From positions 1,519,053 through 1,583,052 of the forward strand of contig CP092079.1 in the NCBI GenBank assembly GCA_022226955.1: DNA of 64,000 nucleotides, given 5' to 3'. The position numbers and the translations under genes were made by a program. The notes under the pieces are model-generated. The model saw only the letters and a program-made list of their open reading frames with translations. It searched no databases and was not told the DNA's origin. This stretch comes from Nitrospira sp. GTDB taxonomy: Bacteria; Nitrospirota; Nitrospiria; Nitrospirales; Nitrospiraceae. This document shows positions 34,337 to 46,516 of the stretch, piece after piece (the first letter of the stretch is position 1; every line of letters begins with the position of its first letter).

Positions 34337-35076
34337 CAGGCCCCCGCCAGAGGAGACCGATACTCAGGCTTGGTCTGCCGGTCAGTGAGGACCCGGCCAT
34401 CTTTGATCACAATCTCGCGATCGGCATAGGCCGCGATGTCGGGTTCATGCGTCACGAGAATAATGGTGATCCCTGCTTCTTTATTCAGCCGGTCGAGAAT
34501 GGCCATGATGTCCCGGCTCGATTCCGTATCGAGATTCCCGGTCGGTTCGTCGGCCAGCAACAGCGACGGCGTCGTGACCAGTGCGCGGGCAATGGCCACC
34601 CGTTGCTGCTGGCCGCCGGACAATTGCGTCGGATAATGCTGCTCCCGTCCCTTTAGCCCAACACGCTCCAAGGCCGCCGCTGCCAGCGCCCGCTGTTCGC
34701 GAAGCGGGAGGCCTCGATAGAAAAGCGGAAGTTGCGCATTTTCCAGCGCGCTAGTACGGGGGATGAGATTGAAGCTTTGAAAGACGAATCCGATCTGTCG
34801 ATTCCTGATTTCGGCTAGGTCGTCGGCCTGAAGCGCCGCCACATCAATGCCATTCAACCGATACTGGCCTTTGGTCGGCTGGTCAAGACAACCCAGCACG
34901 TTCATGAGAGTCGATTTCCCCGACCCCGACGAACCCATGACCGCGATAAACTCGCCTTGTCCAATGGAAAGATCCAACCCGCGAAGGGCCTGCACCTCCA
35001 CGTCGCCAAGGCGGTACACTTTCCACAGATCTTCACATTGAATCAGCGAGACCGCCTGGCCAGGTCCACTATCCAT
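34336..35076 (-). CDS. MacB-type ABC transporter ATPase
   Basis: 246 residues. Walker A GSSGSGKSTLMNVLGCLD, Q-loop GFVFQSFNLIPRTSALENAQ, signature [15 protein letters not shown], Walker [13 protein letters not shown] and H-loop VTHEPDIAAYAD are complete. GCLDQPTKGQY is typical for macrolide/lipoprotein exporters. Middle gene of the adaptor-ATPase-permease set. Confidence 0.93.
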   Translation of the reverse strand: MDSGPGQAVSLIQCEDLWKVYRLGDVEVQALRGLDLSIGQGEFIAVMGSSGSGKSTLMNVLGCLDQPTKGQYRLNGIDVAALQADDLAEIRNRQIGFVFQSFNLIPRTSALENAQLPLFYRGLPLREQRALAAAALERVGLKGREQHYPTQLSGGQQQRVAIARALVTTPSLLLADEPTGNLDTESSRDIMAILDRLNKEAGITIILVTHEPDIAAYADREIVIKDGRVLTDRQTKPEYRSPLAGA

Positions 35077-35145
35077 GAAGGGCTTGCCTTGTCAGCAGCA
35101 TTCGGGTGCACATGGCATGCAGTGAGTCCTGCTCATTAGACTTCT

Positions 35146-36405
35146 CTATCGATCGCGCGTGCGGCGTTGGCCACCACCGCTGAAACCAGGCGGCAACTCA
35201 CTCCCTTGACGGTTCGCTCGCGGCACATCGAGTCCCACAATCACCAGGTCTTGCTCATCAAGCGATCCGCCGACAATCTCCGTCGCCACGCCATCGGAAA
35301 TCCCTGTCTGAACCGGCACGGAGGTCAGTTCGCCAGACTCGTCTTGCATCCACACCTTGCGGGAAGGAAGGCCGGATTCTGCGGAACCAGACGCTGATCG
35401 ACCTTCAGCCTTCGCAGATTTCCCCGCCGCGCCACCCTCCACGCGATCGCTCTTGGGAGGCGAGAAGCGCAACGCCGCATTCGGCACCTTGAGCACCTGC
35501 TCTTTTTGCGCCACGACAATGGACACGTTCGCCGTCATCCCAGGTTTCAGACGCAAGTCCTGATTATCGACGGCCACCACGACGTTGTACGTCACCACAT
35601 TTTGCACATTGATCGGAGCCAGCCGCACCTGGCGGATCGATCCAGAAAACCGCACGCCGGGATACGCATCCACGGAAAATGTGGCATCCTTTCCCTCGCC
35701 GATCCCGCCGATGTCCGACTCGCTCACATTGGTATCCACCTGCATTTTCGTCAGGTCGAGCGCGATCAAAAACAGGTTCGGCGTGGCGAAGCTAGCCGCG
35801 ACAGTCTGGCCGACTTCGATATTCCTGGCCACCACAATGCCGTCGACCGGCGAGCGAATCGTCGTGTATTTCAATTCCAACTCAGCCGAGTTCACCGCCG
35901 CGTCCGCCTGCCGGACTTGCGCTTCGGCCACACGCACTTGCGCGTCCGCGCCCTGCGCGTTAGTCACAGCCACATCGACATCGTTCTGCGAGACAAAGTT
36001 CTGATCGACCAGGGAGCGGACCCGCGCAAGCTCTCGTTGACGCTGCGCGCTGTCTGTCTTGGCGCGGGCGACATTCGCCCTTGCCATTTCCAGATTGCTC
36101 GCAGCCTGATCTCGCCGGGCCTTGAACGGTTCCGGATCGATCACCGCCACAATGTCGCCGGCCTTGACCCGCGAATTGAAATCCGCATGGAGGCTCTTAA
36201 TCATCCCGGAGACTTGGGTGCCGACCTGCACCGACACCACCGGATTAATGGTGCCCGTCGCACTCACGATGGAGACAACGGAACCCCGCTCGACGACGGC
36301 AGTCCGATACCGCACCGGCGCCTTGCGTTCCCCGGTGAAGAACACGTACCCACCGATGGCAAGCCCCACCGCCACAATTCCAAGAACGATCCCGAACCGT
36401 CGCAT
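35146..36405 (-). CDS. MacA-like periplasmic adaptor (HlyD/RND-type membrane fusion protein)
   Basis: 419 residues from ATG 36405. A single membrane anchor (FGIVLGIVAVGLAIGGYVFF) is followed by the barrel-sandwich halves (GTINPVVSVQVGTQVSGMI and YTTIRSPVDGIVVARNIEVGQTVAA), a long coiled hairpin between them and the beta-barrel domain. The hairpin is of MacA length. The C-terminal region has a low-complexity Ser/Ala insert and a Gly/Arg-rich tail. It heads the operon with ATPase and permease. Confidence 0.92.
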   Translation of the reverse strand: MRRFGIVLGIVAVGLAIGGYVFFTGERKAPVRYRTAVVERGSVVSIVSATGTINPVVSVQVGTQVSGMIKSLHADFNSRVKAGDIVAVIDPEPFKARRDQAASNLEMARANVARAKTDSAQRQRELARVRSLVDQNFVSQNDVDVAVTNAQGADAQVRVAEAQVRQADAAVNSAELELKYTTIRSPVDGIVVARNIEVGQTVAASFATPNLFLIALDLTKMQVDTNVSESDIGGIGEGKDATFSVDAYPGVRFSGSIRQVRLAPINVQNVVTYNVVVAVDNQDLRLKPGMTANVSIVVAQKEQVLKVPNAALRFSPPKSDRVEGGAAGKSAKAEGRSASGSAESGLPSRKVWMQDESGELTSVPVQTGISDGVATEIVGGSLDEQDLVIVGLDVPRANRQGSELPPGFSGGGQRRTRDR

Positions 36406-36505
36406 TGCGCAACCCTTACCTTGCCACAAGAACCGTTATCATATCAGGAAGCCGCAAGACGAGGCGAACCGTCTCGCCCCCGCCCGCGACAGCCCTCGAA
36501 AACAT

Positions 36506-36539
36506 GAGAGCCGTTCCTCCTTGCAGAGGAACGGCTCTC
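36506..36539 (-). terminator. 14-bp perfect stem terminator after the coiled-coil lipoprotein gene
   Basis: Arms 36506-36519 and 36526-36539 are perfect complements with a six-base loop. On the minus strand a TTTT run follows. It ends transcription from 36568-37284 before the macA-like gene. Confidence 0.72.
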
Positions 36540-36567
36540 GTTCACCATCTTATCGCTCTACCGACAG

Positions 36568-37284
36568 TTACGGACTGACGGAAATACGATCCTTGATGAG
36601 GTCGAACGTCTCTTTGGGGACCACGTTCTTCGCCACCAATTCGCCCTTCACACGGTAGGGACGGTTCGTGACGATTCGGTCGGCTTCGTCCTTCTTCAAC
36701 CCCAGGAACAGCACCATATCGCTTGCGGACGCCTTATTCACATTCATCGCCGCCGAACCGGCAGCAGGAACACTCGGCGCCGGAACCGGAGCCGGAGCCT
36801 CCGCGGAGGCTCCTGGAAGCGGAGGAAGCGGCGCGGACGGCGTCAGCGAACCGGCCACCGAACGGGAACGGTCCTTGAGTTCTTTCTGATACCGGGCCAC
36901 CAGCGATTTCAGCGTTTCATTGTGACGCTTCACATCTTCATATTCCGCCCGCACATTCCGGTTCTGCGAAGACACCGACTTCAACTTATCTTCCAGCTCC
37001 TTCGTGCGCGTATCGATCGCGCCGCGCTCTTTATCCCGTCCATGCTCAATGCGCTGCAATTCGTCGCGCGCCGCTTGCGCCTCGCCGCCGAATTTCACAT
37101 TCAGCTCCTTCAGCGTCTTCACCTGCTGCTCCATCGCATTCTTCTGCTGCCGCGTCTTTTCCAGCTCCATCTTTGCGCTATCCGCGTCCGCCAGCGCATC
37201 CTGGTATTTCTTGTTCGAGACCACGCATCCGCTGGTCATCATGGCGACAACCACCAGCACCGACAAGATCCACTCACGTCTCAT
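36568..37284 (-). CDS. lipoprotein with long coiled coil and C-terminal helix-hairpin-helix
   Basis: 238 residues. The signal ends in lipobox MTSGC (lipidated Cys at about 20). Residues ~25-145 are a heptad-rich coiled coil (KKYQDALADADSAKMELEK onwards), followed by a Pro/Ala linker (~148-180). The end is a ComEA-like HhH domain (MNVNKASASDMVLFLGLKKDEADRIVTNRPY). HhH domains of this type normally bind DNA, so a lipid-anchored periplasmic DNA-binding or scaffolding role is conceivable. I know no named family with this exact order. Confidence 0.8.
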   Translation of the reverse strand: MRREWILSVLVVVAMMTSGCVVSNKKYQDALADADSAKMELEKTRQQKNAMEQQVKTLKELNVKFGGEAQAARDELQRIEHGRDKERGAIDTRTKELEDKLKSVSSQNRNVRAEYEDVKRHNETLKSLVARYQKELKDRSRSVAGSLTPSAPLPPLPGASAEAPAPVPAPSVPAAGSAAMNVNKASASDMVLFLGLKKDEADRIVTNRPYRVKGELVAKNVVPKETFDLIKDRISVSP

Positions 37285-37560
37285 ACGAACCTCCCCCTCT
37301 TACGATAAGCTACGCATTAGTGAGACCGCGCGCACGCCGCACCCGGCGCGCACCCTCTGCCCCTCCTCCTGCTGTCCTTGTCCAATTTGTGTGTATTCCA
37401 TCAGTCCTTCTTTGTCAACATATTTGCAGTAGGCTCCGTGGATCCACATCGCTTGGAAGCAATCCGCAAGAAGCACCGCAAACTTGACGGCAGCGGATGG
37501 CTCTGTGATGATCGCACACAACATCGTCGCCACGCGCAAACTTTTCACTACAGGAACGTC

Positions 37561-38436
37561 ATGGCTGAATGGGGACCTGCACTCGCGGTTATTCTTGGCA
37601 TTGTGGAAGGGCTGACGGAATTTCTGCCCGTCTCTTCAACAGGGCATCTCATTCTCGTGGGCCATGCGCTCGGCTTCACGGGCGAGGCTGCGGCCAATGC
37701 GGAAATCTCGATCCAGCTCGGGGCCATCCTCGCCGTCATCGTGTTTGAACGGGACAAAATCCGCCGCTTGCTCACCGGCGCATGGCAGGAACAAGCTTCG
37801 TTGCAGACCATGCGGCAAACCGGCCAGCATCCCACCTGGAGCGCGCTGATTCGGGCCTCTCTTCAAGCCCACCCTCACTTGTGGTTCGTGCTTGGGTTAG
37901 GCCTCGCCTTCCTCCCCGCCGCAAGCGTCGGCTTTCTCGCGCACGGATGGATCAAGTCTACGCTCTTTACGCCCCAGACCGTCGCCGCCACGTCGATCCT
38001 CGGCGGGATCATCATTCTACTCGTTGAAGCCCGGCAGCCACGCGTCCATACGACTCAACTCGACCGCGTGTCTATCAAATCCGCCTTCTGGGTCGGCGTC
38101 GCGCAATGCGCCTCGTTGATCCCCGGCATGTCCCGATCCGGCTCGACCATCATCGGCGGCTTGCTCGCCGGGCTCGACCGGAAAGTGGCCACCGAGTATT
38201 CGTTCTTTCTCGCCTTGCCGACGATCATCGCCGCCACCGCCTATCAAATGCTCAAAGCGAAGGCGACCTTCGACCAAGCGGACTACCTGGCGCTCGGCAT
38301 CGGCATGATCGTCTCGTTCCTGGTCGCCTGGGCCGTCATCGCGGCATTTCTGACGTACGTGCAACGGCACACGTTGCGGGTCTTCGCCTACTATCGAATT
38401 GCTCTCGGCATTCTCGTCTTTATCGTCGTACGGTAG
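37561..38436 (+). CDS. uppP: undecaprenyl-diphosphatase
   Basis: Recycles the lipid carrier of cell-wall synthesis by removing one phosphate, in the inner membrane. 291 residues from ATG 37561, with AGGA upstream. The catalytic blocks EGLTEFLPVSSTGHLIL (residues ~15-31) and LIPGMSRSGSTIIGGLLAG are intact, with seven to eight membrane helices. The longer upstream frame is non-homologous. The 276 bases upstream (37285-37560) hold no gene I can support. Confidence 0.95.
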   Translation: MAEWGPALAVILGIVEGLTEFLPVSSTGHLILVGHALGFTGEAAANAEISIQLGAILAVIVFERDKIRRLLTGAWQEQASLQTMRQTGQHPTWSALIRASLQAHPHLWFVLGLGLAFLPAASVGFLAHGWIKSTLFTPQTVAATSILGGIIILLVEARQPRVHTTQLDRVSIKSAFWVGVAQCASLIPGMSRSGSTIIGGLLAGLDRKVATEYSFFLALPTIIAATAYQMLKAKATFDQADYLALGIGMIVSFLVAWAVIAAFLTYVQRHTLRVFAYYRIALGILVFIVVR

Positions 38437-38490
38437 GATGGCGTGACAACGCCGCCAGCAATGGAGAACCTTGGAGAGCCTTCGATGGAA

Positions 38491-39027
38491 TTACGGAGCA
38501 GGCGGGTGCGCTGAAGGATGCTCGGAGGCAGCAGGCGGGACGTCCGGCTTTTCAAACATAAAATGAATGATCAGGAAGATCACGCCGACCGTGATCGCGG
38601 AATCCGCAATATTGAATGCCGGCCAGTGGTAGTTGCCAACATAGACGTCCAAAAAATCGATCACTTCGCCGAACCGCATCCGGTCGATGAGATTCCCGAC
38701 CGCGCCGCCGAGAATCGCCGAGACGCTCAGCCTCCCCATCCACTCCCGCTCAGGCATGCGATAGAGAATGGTCCCCAGCAACACCAGCGCAAAAATCGAG
38801 GTCAGCCCGAAAAACACCATCCGGAACGCATTGCTGCTTTCGGCCAGCAAACCGAACGCCGCGCCCGGATTGCGGATATAGGTGAAGCTGAACAGATTGG
38901 GAATGATCGGAATCGACTCATGCAAGCGCATCGTCTGCACGATATGCAGCTTCGACAGCTGATCGGTCACGATCACCGCTCCCGTCAGCGACGCCAGCGC
39001 CAGATTGCGAAGCAGCGGCCCGTTCAA
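38491..39027 (-). CDS. lspA: lipoprotein signal peptidase
   Basis: Cleaves prolipoproteins after lipidation. 178 residues from TTG 39027, which overlaps the ileS stop; GGAGG lies seven bases upstream, inside ileS. Four membrane helices are visible, and the catalytic aspartates are in [21 protein letters not shown] and [11 protein letters not shown]. Starting further upstream would run through the ileS zinc-finger region in another frame. The ileS-lspA pairing is the common bacterial order. Confidence 0.93.
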   Translation of the reverse strand: MNGPLLRNLALASLTGAVIVTDQLSKLHIVQTMRLHESIPIIPNLFSFTYIRNPGAAFGLLAESSNAFRMVFFGLTSIFALVLLGTILYRMPEREWMGRLSVSAILGGAVGNLIDRMRFGEVIDFLDVYVGNYHWPAFNIADSAITVGVIFLIIHFMFEKPDVPPAASEHPSAHPPAP

Positions 39028-41837
39028 CGAATCGCCTCCAGGCACCGGTCGCAGAGCGTCGGATGCGCCGCATCCTTCCCGACCGCCTCGCGATAATTCC
39101 AACAACGCTCGCATTTGGCGGCCGACGACTTCGCCACCGCGATCTGAATCCCCACCTGTCCATCGGAGCGCGGCGCAAGCGTCACGTGTGAGACGATGAA
39201 GATCGCACCAAGATTCTTCTCGTATGGCTTCAGAAATCGATAGGCCGTCTCGTCCGCTTCAATCCGGACATGCGCCTCAAGCGAGGATCCGATGACCTTG
39301 TCGCGGCGGCTCGTTTCAAGCACCCCTTGCACCTGGCTGCGATACTCCAACAAGGTCTCCCAGCGTTCCGCAAGCTTCGCATCCCGCCACTGAGGGTCAG
39401 CTTCCGGGAATTGCGTCAAATGCACGCTGACCGGACCGATCGCCTCACCCATCTGAACTCTGAGCGTCCGCCAGATTTCCTCCGCCGTGAAACTCAACAC
39501 CGGGGCCATCAGTTTCGTCATCGCCAGAAGAATATCGTACAACACCGTCTGCGAGCTGCGCCGCTCGTGCGCGTCTTTATGGAAGGTATAGAGCCGGTCT
39601 TTCAGAATATCCAGATAGACGGCGCTCATATCGACCGAGCAAAAATTATTCAGCGCATGGAAGATCGCGTGAAACTCGCTGTCGTCGTAGGCCGTCCGCA
39701 CGCGCGGGATCAGTTCTCCCACCCGCATCAACGCCCAGCGATCCAGTTCAGGCAACTGCGCGTAGGGCACGCGATGTTTCGCCGGATCGAAATCGTAGAG
39801 ATTGCTCAGCAGGAACCGGCTCGTGTTTCGGATCTTGCGATAGGCTTCGATCAGATGATTCAGAATCTCCTGCGAAATGCGGAGATCCTCTCGATAATCT
39901 TGCGCCGATACCCAGAGCCGGAGAATTTCCGCGCCGGACTGTTTGATGACATCCTGCGGCGCCACGACATTGCCGGCCGACTTGGACATTTTCTTGCCCT
40001 GGCCATCGACCACGAACCCATGCGTCAGCACGGCCTTATAGGGGGCGCGATGATCGGTCGTCACTCCGGCCAGCAGCGCGCTATGGAACCAGCCCCGATG
40101 CTGGTCGGACCCTTCCAGATAGAGATCGGCAGGCCACCACTTGCGAGGCTTCAGCACCGCGGCGAAACTCACACCGGACTCGAACCAGACATCCAGAATA
40201 TCCCGTTCCTTCTCAAAGGTCGTCCCGCCGCACTTGGCGCAAGCCGTCCCATTCGGAAGCAACTCGGCGGCCGATCGCTCGAACCAGACATCCGCACCCT
40301 TCGTCTCCATAAGATCGGCGATATGATCGATAATAGCCGGACTCGCAAGAACAGTTCGGCAAGCCGTACAGGTAAACCCTGGAATCGGCACGCCCCACAC
40401 CCGCTGGCGCGAGAGACACCAATCGGGACGGTTTTGAATCATCCCGTTGATCCGGTCTCGGCCATACGCCGGAATCCATCGCACTCGCTCAATCTCCGCC
40501 AGCGCCTCCTTGCGCAACTCATTCGTGTCCATCGACACGAACCATTGTTCGGTGGCCCGGAAGATGACCGGACTCTTGCAGCGCCAGCAATGTGGATAGG
40601 AGTGCTTCAGCGACCCCTGCCCGAGCAGCCGCCCATTGGCTTGCAAAAACTCCACAATCTTCGGATTCGCCTTGAACACATGCTGCCCGGCAAATTCTTT
40701 GACGACATCCGTAAACCGCCCGCCATTATCGACCGGCGCCAGGATCTCCAGCTTCTCGCCGGCCGACGCAGTCGCGTTATAGTTGAGCACCAGGATATAG
40801 TCTTCCATCCCGTGGCCCGGCGCGATATGCACGCAGCCAGTTCCCTGCTCCAGCGTCACAAAATCTCCAAGCAGAATCGGGGACAAGCCGGTCGTCAGCG
40901 GCCGCTGCGTTTCCAGACCTTCAAAGCCCTCTCCGCCCTTCTTCACGCCGACGACACGATAGTCTTCGAGCTTGCATTCCTTCGCCACGTTCTCCAAAAG
41001 CTTTTCGGCAACGACCAGCAGTTCGTTGCCGACCTGCACAAAGGCGTAGTCGAAATCGCGATGGAGGCAGACCGCTTGATTGGCCGGAAGCGTCCAGGGG
41101 GTGGTCGTCCAGATCACGACCGACACCGACGTGATGCCCTCAGGGAATGCGATGCCAGGGAAGGTCTTGCTGAGCACCGCCGGCGACGTGACAATCGGAA
41201 ACTTCACATAGACCCATGGCGAGGTGTGGTTGTCGTACTCGACTTCCGCTTCCGCCAGCGCGGTTTGATCCTGCGTACACCACAACACCGGCTTGAGGCC
41301 TTTATAAACTCCGCCGCGCTCCACGAACTTGCCGAACTCGCGCACAATCGCCGCTTCGTAGGCCGACGTCATGGTGCGATAGGGCCGGTGCCATTCACCA
41401 AACACCCCGAGCCGCTGAAACTCCTCGCGCTGAATCTCGACATACTTCTCGGCGTAGTCGCGGCAGAGTTTGCGGATGGCCGGCGTGTCCAAATCCTTTT
41501 TCTTGTCGCCCAACTCCTTCATCACTTGATGTTCAATCGGCAGGCCATGGCAATCCCAGCCCGGCACATAGGGGGCTTGAAACCCCGCCATCGTCTTGGA
41601 CTTCACAATGATGTCTTTGAGAATTTTATTCAGCGCGTGGCCGATATGAATACGGCCGTTCGCATAGGGCGGACCATCGTGCAACACATAGCGCGGACGC
41701 CCCTGGCCGGCCGCCTGAATTTGCTCATACAGCTTCTCCTCCGCCCACCAGGCGAGCATCTCCGGCTCCCGCTGCGGCAAATTCGCCTTCATCGGGAAAT
41801 CAGTCTTCGGCAGATTCAGTGTGGCCTTATAATCCAT
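39024..41837 (-). CDS. ileS: isoleucyl-tRNA synthetase
   Basis: 937 residues. The HIGH motif is [11 protein letters not shown] near residue 62, the CP1 editing domain has [11 protein letters not shown], and the KMSKS motif is [11 protein letters not shown] near residue 605. The C-terminal zinc finger is [12 protein letters not shown] then LCDRCLEAI. This is the bacterial (mupirocin-sensitive type) layout. The stop overlaps the TTG start of lspA. A long frame on the opposite strand is only a shadow. Confidence 0.97.
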   Translation of the reverse strand: MDYKATLNLPKTDFPMKANLPQREPEMLAWWAEEKLYEQIQAAGQGRPRYVLHDGPPYANGRIHIGHALNKILKDIIVKSKTMAGFQAPYVPGWDCHGLPIEHQVMKELGDKKKDLDTPAIRKLCRDYAEKYVEIQREEFQRLGVFGEWHRPYRTMTSAYEAAIVREFGKFVERGGVYKGLKPVLWCTQDQTALAEAEVEYDNHTSPWVYVKFPIVTSPAVLSKTFPGIAFPEGITSVSVVIWTTTPWTLPANQAVCLHRDFDYAFVQVGNELLVVAEKLLENVAKECKLEDYRVVGVKKGGEGFEGLETQRPLTTGLSPILLGDFVTLEQGTGCVHIAPGHGMEDYILVLNYNATASAGEKLEILAPVDNGGRFTDVVKEFAGQHVFKANPKIVEFLQANGRLLGQGSLKHSYPHCWRCKSPVIFRATEQWFVSMDTNELRKEALAEIERVRWIPAYGRDRINGMIQNRPDWCLSRQRVWGVPIPGFTCTACRTVLASPAIIDHIADLMETKGADVWFERSAAELLPNGTACAKCGGTTFEKERDILDVWFESGVSFAAVLKPRKWWPADLYLEGSDQHRGWFHSALLAGVTTDHRAPYKAVLTHGFVVDGQGKKMSKSAGNVVAPQDVIKQSGAEILRLWVSAQDYREDLRISQEILNHLIEAYRKIRNTSRFLLSNLYDFDPAKHRVPYAQLPELDRWALMRVGELIPRVRTAYDDSEFHAIFHALNNFCSVDMSAVYLDILKDRLYTFHKDAHERRSSQTVLYDILLAMTKLMAPVLSFTAEEIWRTLRVQMGEAIGPVSVHLTQFPEADPQWRDAKLAERWETLLEYRSQVQGVLETSRRDKVIGSSLEAHVRIEADETAYRFLKPYEKNLGAIFIVSHVTLAPRSDGQVGIQIAVAKSSAAKCERCWNYREAVGKDAAHPTLCDRCLEAIR

Positions 41838-41922
41838 GGACGTACCGCGCTTTCGAAAAAAGAAAATTGACGGGTGAATATACCGGAATGGCGAGCGAGG
41901 TACTAGCCCTTGAGCCTGAGAG

Positions 41923-42041
41923 GATCGTCAAAAACATCTTCCAGCAAGGCCGCAGGGAGCGCGGCGACTGAGGCGTACCCTCTGGGTACGTCGCAAGAAG
42001 ACGCACGACCAAGAACGCCGCTGGAAGTGTTTTTCACGATC
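41923..42041 (+). repeat. inverted-repeat element, copy 1 (ileS-nadA gap)
   Basis: 119 bases with outer arms 41923-41945 and 42020-42041, near-perfect complements. The central hairpin is GCGTACCCTCTGGGTACGT, and the AAGGCCGCAGGGAG block follows the left arm. It has the same layout as the copies at 45424 and 46388, but its arm sequence differs. It lies seven bases beyond the nadA stop. Confidence 0.8.
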
Positions 42042-42047
42042 CGACGA

Positions 42048-43151
42048 TTAACTGACGGACATCATGCGATCAAGCGCAATCTTCGCCCAACGCTTCTCTT
42101 CGTCGGGCACCACGATGTGGTTCACCACATGACCGTCGACGAGATTTTCCATGGCCCAGCAGAGATGCGCGCCGTCGATGCGAAACATGGTGGCGCATTG
42201 GCAGACCGTCGAGGAAAGAAAGAACACCTTCTTGTCTGTCAGGTCGCGCTTCAACCGGTTGACCAGATTCAGTTCGGTGCCCACCGCCCAGGCGGTACCG
42301 GCTGGCGCCGCCGTTACGGTCTTGATGATGAACTCGGTCGAGCCGGAAAGGTCCGCCTTATTGACGACATTCTCATGGCACTCCGGATGCACGATCACCC
42401 GGCCGTCCGGAAACTGCTTCTTGAAATTGTCGATGTGGACCGGCTGAAACATCTGATGCACGCTGCAGTGCCCCTTCCAGAGAATCAGCTTCGCGCGCTG
42501 GATGGCCTCGCGCGTATTACCACCGTTCGGTTGGAACGGGTCCCAGACAATCATCTGCTCGCGGGGCACTCCCATCTTGTTCGCCGTATTGCGGCCCAAA
42601 TGCTCGTCAGGGAAAAAAAGAATCTTCTCGCGCCTAGCCCAGCACCATTCAATAACGGCCTTCGCGTTGGATGACGTGCAAGTAATGCCACCATGCTCGC
42701 CGCAAAAGGCCTTGAGAACGGCCGCACTATTCACATAGACCGCCGGTATAACCGTCTCTTCAACCGGCAGGATGCGCCCCAGCGTCTCCCAACATTGATC
42801 CACCTGCTCGATGGCCGCCATATCCGCCATGGAACAACCGGCCGCCATGTCAGGCAAAATTACCGTTTGCTTCGACCGGCTCAGAATATCCGCGGTCTCC
42901 GCCATAAAGTGAACGCCGCAGAACACAATATAGGGACGCTCTGACCGCTCCGCCGCCAGCTTCGACAGCAACAGCGAGTCGCCCCGAAAATCCGCATGCT
43001 CAATAACTTCATCCCGCTGATAGTTATGCCCCAGGATCATGACCCGATCCCCGAGCGCGCGCTTCGCTTCGGCCGTCCGGCGAAAAAGTTCCTCGGGCGA
43101 CAAGCCCTGATAATCGGTAATCGGTCTAGGTTCAGTCGCAGTCGTTTTCAC
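42048..43151 (-). CDS. nadA: quinolinate synthase
   Basis: Condenses iminoaspartate with dihydroxyacetone phosphate to quinolinate for NAD synthesis, using a [4Fe-4S] cluster. 367 residues with ILGHNYQRDEVIEHADFRGDS, VFCGVHFMAETADIL, DMAAGCSMADMA (cluster Cys), VYVNSAAVLKAFCGEHGGITC and HPECHENV. TVCQCATM (cluster Cys) also matches. nadD lies elsewhere in the window; nadB and nadC do not. Confidence 0.96.
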   Translation of the reverse strand: MKTTATEPRPITDYQGLSPEELFRRTAEAKRALGDRVMILGHNYQRDEVIEHADFRGDSLLLSKLAAERSERPYIVFCGVHFMAETADILSRSKQTVILPDMAAGCSMADMAAIEQVDQCWETLGRILPVEETVIPAVYVNSAAVLKAFCGEHGGITCTSSNAKAVIEWCWARREKILFFPDEHLGRNTANKMGVPREQMIVWDPFQPNGGNTREAIQRAKLILWKGHCSVHQMFQPVHIDNFKKQFPDGRVIVHPECHENVVNKADLSGSTEFIIKTVTAAPAGTAWAVGTELNLVNRLKRDLTDKKVFFLSSTVCQCATMFRIDGAHLCWAMENLVDGHVVNHIVVPDEEKRWAKIALDRMMSVS

Positions 43152-43272
43152 AGAGCCCTCAGCAATATTTCCGAGAAGAGAATTCTACGTTAGCCCCATC
43201 CCACAATCAATGAACCTTCCACGATCCTTCTTCGTGAAGAAGGCCTAGCGGCCCGGTAGGCCTATTAGCCCG

Positions 43273-43301
43273 TTGACAACGACGGAGGCCGAGCATACGA
43301 T
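43273..43301 (+). promoter_or_regulatory. promoter of the thiC-thi4 transcript
   Basis: TTGACA at 43273-43278, exactly 17 bases, TACGAT at 43296-43301. Transcription would begin about 10 bases before the riboswitch. Confidence 0.75.
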
Positions 43302-43312
43302 CTTGGCATAAT

Positions 43313-45423
<2,111 letters not shown>

Positions 45424-45543
45424 GGCTGCTCAAAATGGTCCTCCGGCGAGGCCGCAGGAGAGACCAACCCGGAGGCGTACCCTCCGGGGTACGTTGAGGA
45501 TTGGGCGAGCCGAGAACGAAGCCAGAGGCCATTTTCAGCAGCC
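45424..45543 (+). repeat. inverted-repeat element, copy 2 (thiC-thi4 gap)
   Basis: 120 bases starting directly after the thiC stop. Outer arms 45424-45447 and 45521-45543; central hairpin GCGTACCCTCCGGGGTACGT; GCGAGGCCGCAGGAG after the left arm and CGAGAACGAAGCC before the right arm. Arm sequence differs from copies 1 and 3 but is still complementary. Confidence 0.85.
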
Positions 45544-45561
45544 GTCGAGGGAGAAGAAGTC

Positions 45562-46362
45562 ATGGCAAAGCCAACACCAGCGCCCTTGCGCGAGCGCGAT
45601 ATTACTCGACAAATTGCCCGTGAATATTACAAAGAGTTCGATTCGCTTATCGAGAGCGACGTCATCATCGTCGGCGCCGGCCCTTCCGGGCTAATTTGCG
45701 CTCACGACCTGGCGAAGATGGGTTTCCGCACGCTCGTTGTCGAACAGAGCCTCGCGCTCGGCGGCGGCTTCTGGCATGGCGGCTATCTGATGAATAAAGC
45801 CACCATCTGTGAACCGGCCAATGAAATCCTCGAAGAGATCGGCGTCCCCTGCAAGAAGATCAATGAGTGCGACGGAATGTATATGGTCGATCCCCCGCAT
45901 GCGACCGGCGCGCTGGTCGCCGCCGCCTATCGCGGTGGCGCCAAAGTTTTGAATCTCACCCGAGTCGTCGATCTGATTTTGAGAAAAGACGGCATCCTCG
46001 AAGGGATCGTCGTCAACAACACCACTGCCGAAATGGCCGGCCACGATATCATTCACGTCGACCCTATCGCCTTGGAAAGCAAGATCGTCGTAGATGCCAC
46101 TGGGCACGATGCCATCGTCGTGGATCTGCTTCACAAGCGCGGCCTTTACAAACCCGTGCCGGGCAACGGCGCCATGTGGGTCTCGCGATCCGAGCAGGAA
46201 GTGATGGATCGAACCGGTGAAGTCTATCCGAATTGCTTCGTCATCGGACTAGCCGTCGCCGCCGTGTACGGCACCCCGCGCATGGGCCCAGCCTTCGGCT
46301 CCATGCTGCTCTCAGGCCGCTACGGAGCAGAACTGATCAAGAAGAAGCTGAAGCAGGAATAG
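45562..46362 (+). CDS. thi4: Thi4-family thiazole synthase, histidine (sulfide-dependent) type
   Basis: Makes the thiazole half of thiamine from NAD and glycine. 266 residues: dinucleotide fold DVIIVGAGPSGLICAHDLAK, then LALGGGFWHGGYLMNK, VDATGHDA and the C-terminal GMAVAAVYG-like IGLAVAAVYGTPRMGP. At the site of the yeast sulfur-donor cysteine (just before the x-D-P) this protein has histidine (IIHVDPIALESK), as in archaeal Thi4 that use free sulfide and turn over many times. It shares the riboswitch transcript with thiC. GGGAG precedes the start. Confidence 0.93.
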   Translation: MAKPTPAPLRERDITRQIAREYYKEFDSLIESDVIIVGAGPSGLICAHDLAKMGFRTLVVEQSLALGGGFWHGGYLMNKATICEPANEILEEIGVPCKKINECDGMYMVDPPHATGALVAAAYRGGAKVLNLTRVVDLILRKDGILEGIVVNNTTAEMAGHDIIHVDPIALESKIVVDATGHDAIVVDLLHKRGLYKPVPGNGAMWVSRSEQEVMDRTGEVYPNCFVIGLAVAAVYGTPRMGPAFGSMLLSGRYGAELIKKKLKQE

Positions 46363-46387
46363 TACTGGGCGAGTCCTCTGCAAATTT

Positions 46388-46510
46388 CAGGCTGATCAAA
46401 AAGGTCGGCCAGCGAGGCCGCAGAGAGTGCAAACCCGCAGGCGTACTTCTCAGTACATTGAGGAGTTTGCACGAACGAGAACGAAGCTGGAGGCCTTTTT
46501 CATCAGCCTG
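46388..46510 (+). repeat. inverted-repeat element, copy 3 (thi4-TPR gap)
   Basis: 123 bases, outer arms 46388-46413 and 46486-46510. An inner pair, GTGCAAAC with GTTTGCAC, flanks the hairpin GCGTACTTCTCAGTAC. GCGAGGCCGCAGAGAG and CGAGAACGAAGC are shared with copy 2. The TPR gene starts seven bases after the element, without a separate ribosome site. Confidence 0.85.
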
Positions 46511-46516
46511 ACCACC

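Noticed and set aside
37285-37560. upstream extension of uppP to 37378
   Set aside because: The extra 61 residues are outside the family, and ATG 37561 has its own ribosome site.
39270-41870. 866-codon open frame on the plus strand
   Set aside because: It is the exact antisense of ileS, whose codons leave this frame open in GC-rich DNA. No domain is recognisable and no ribosome site is present.
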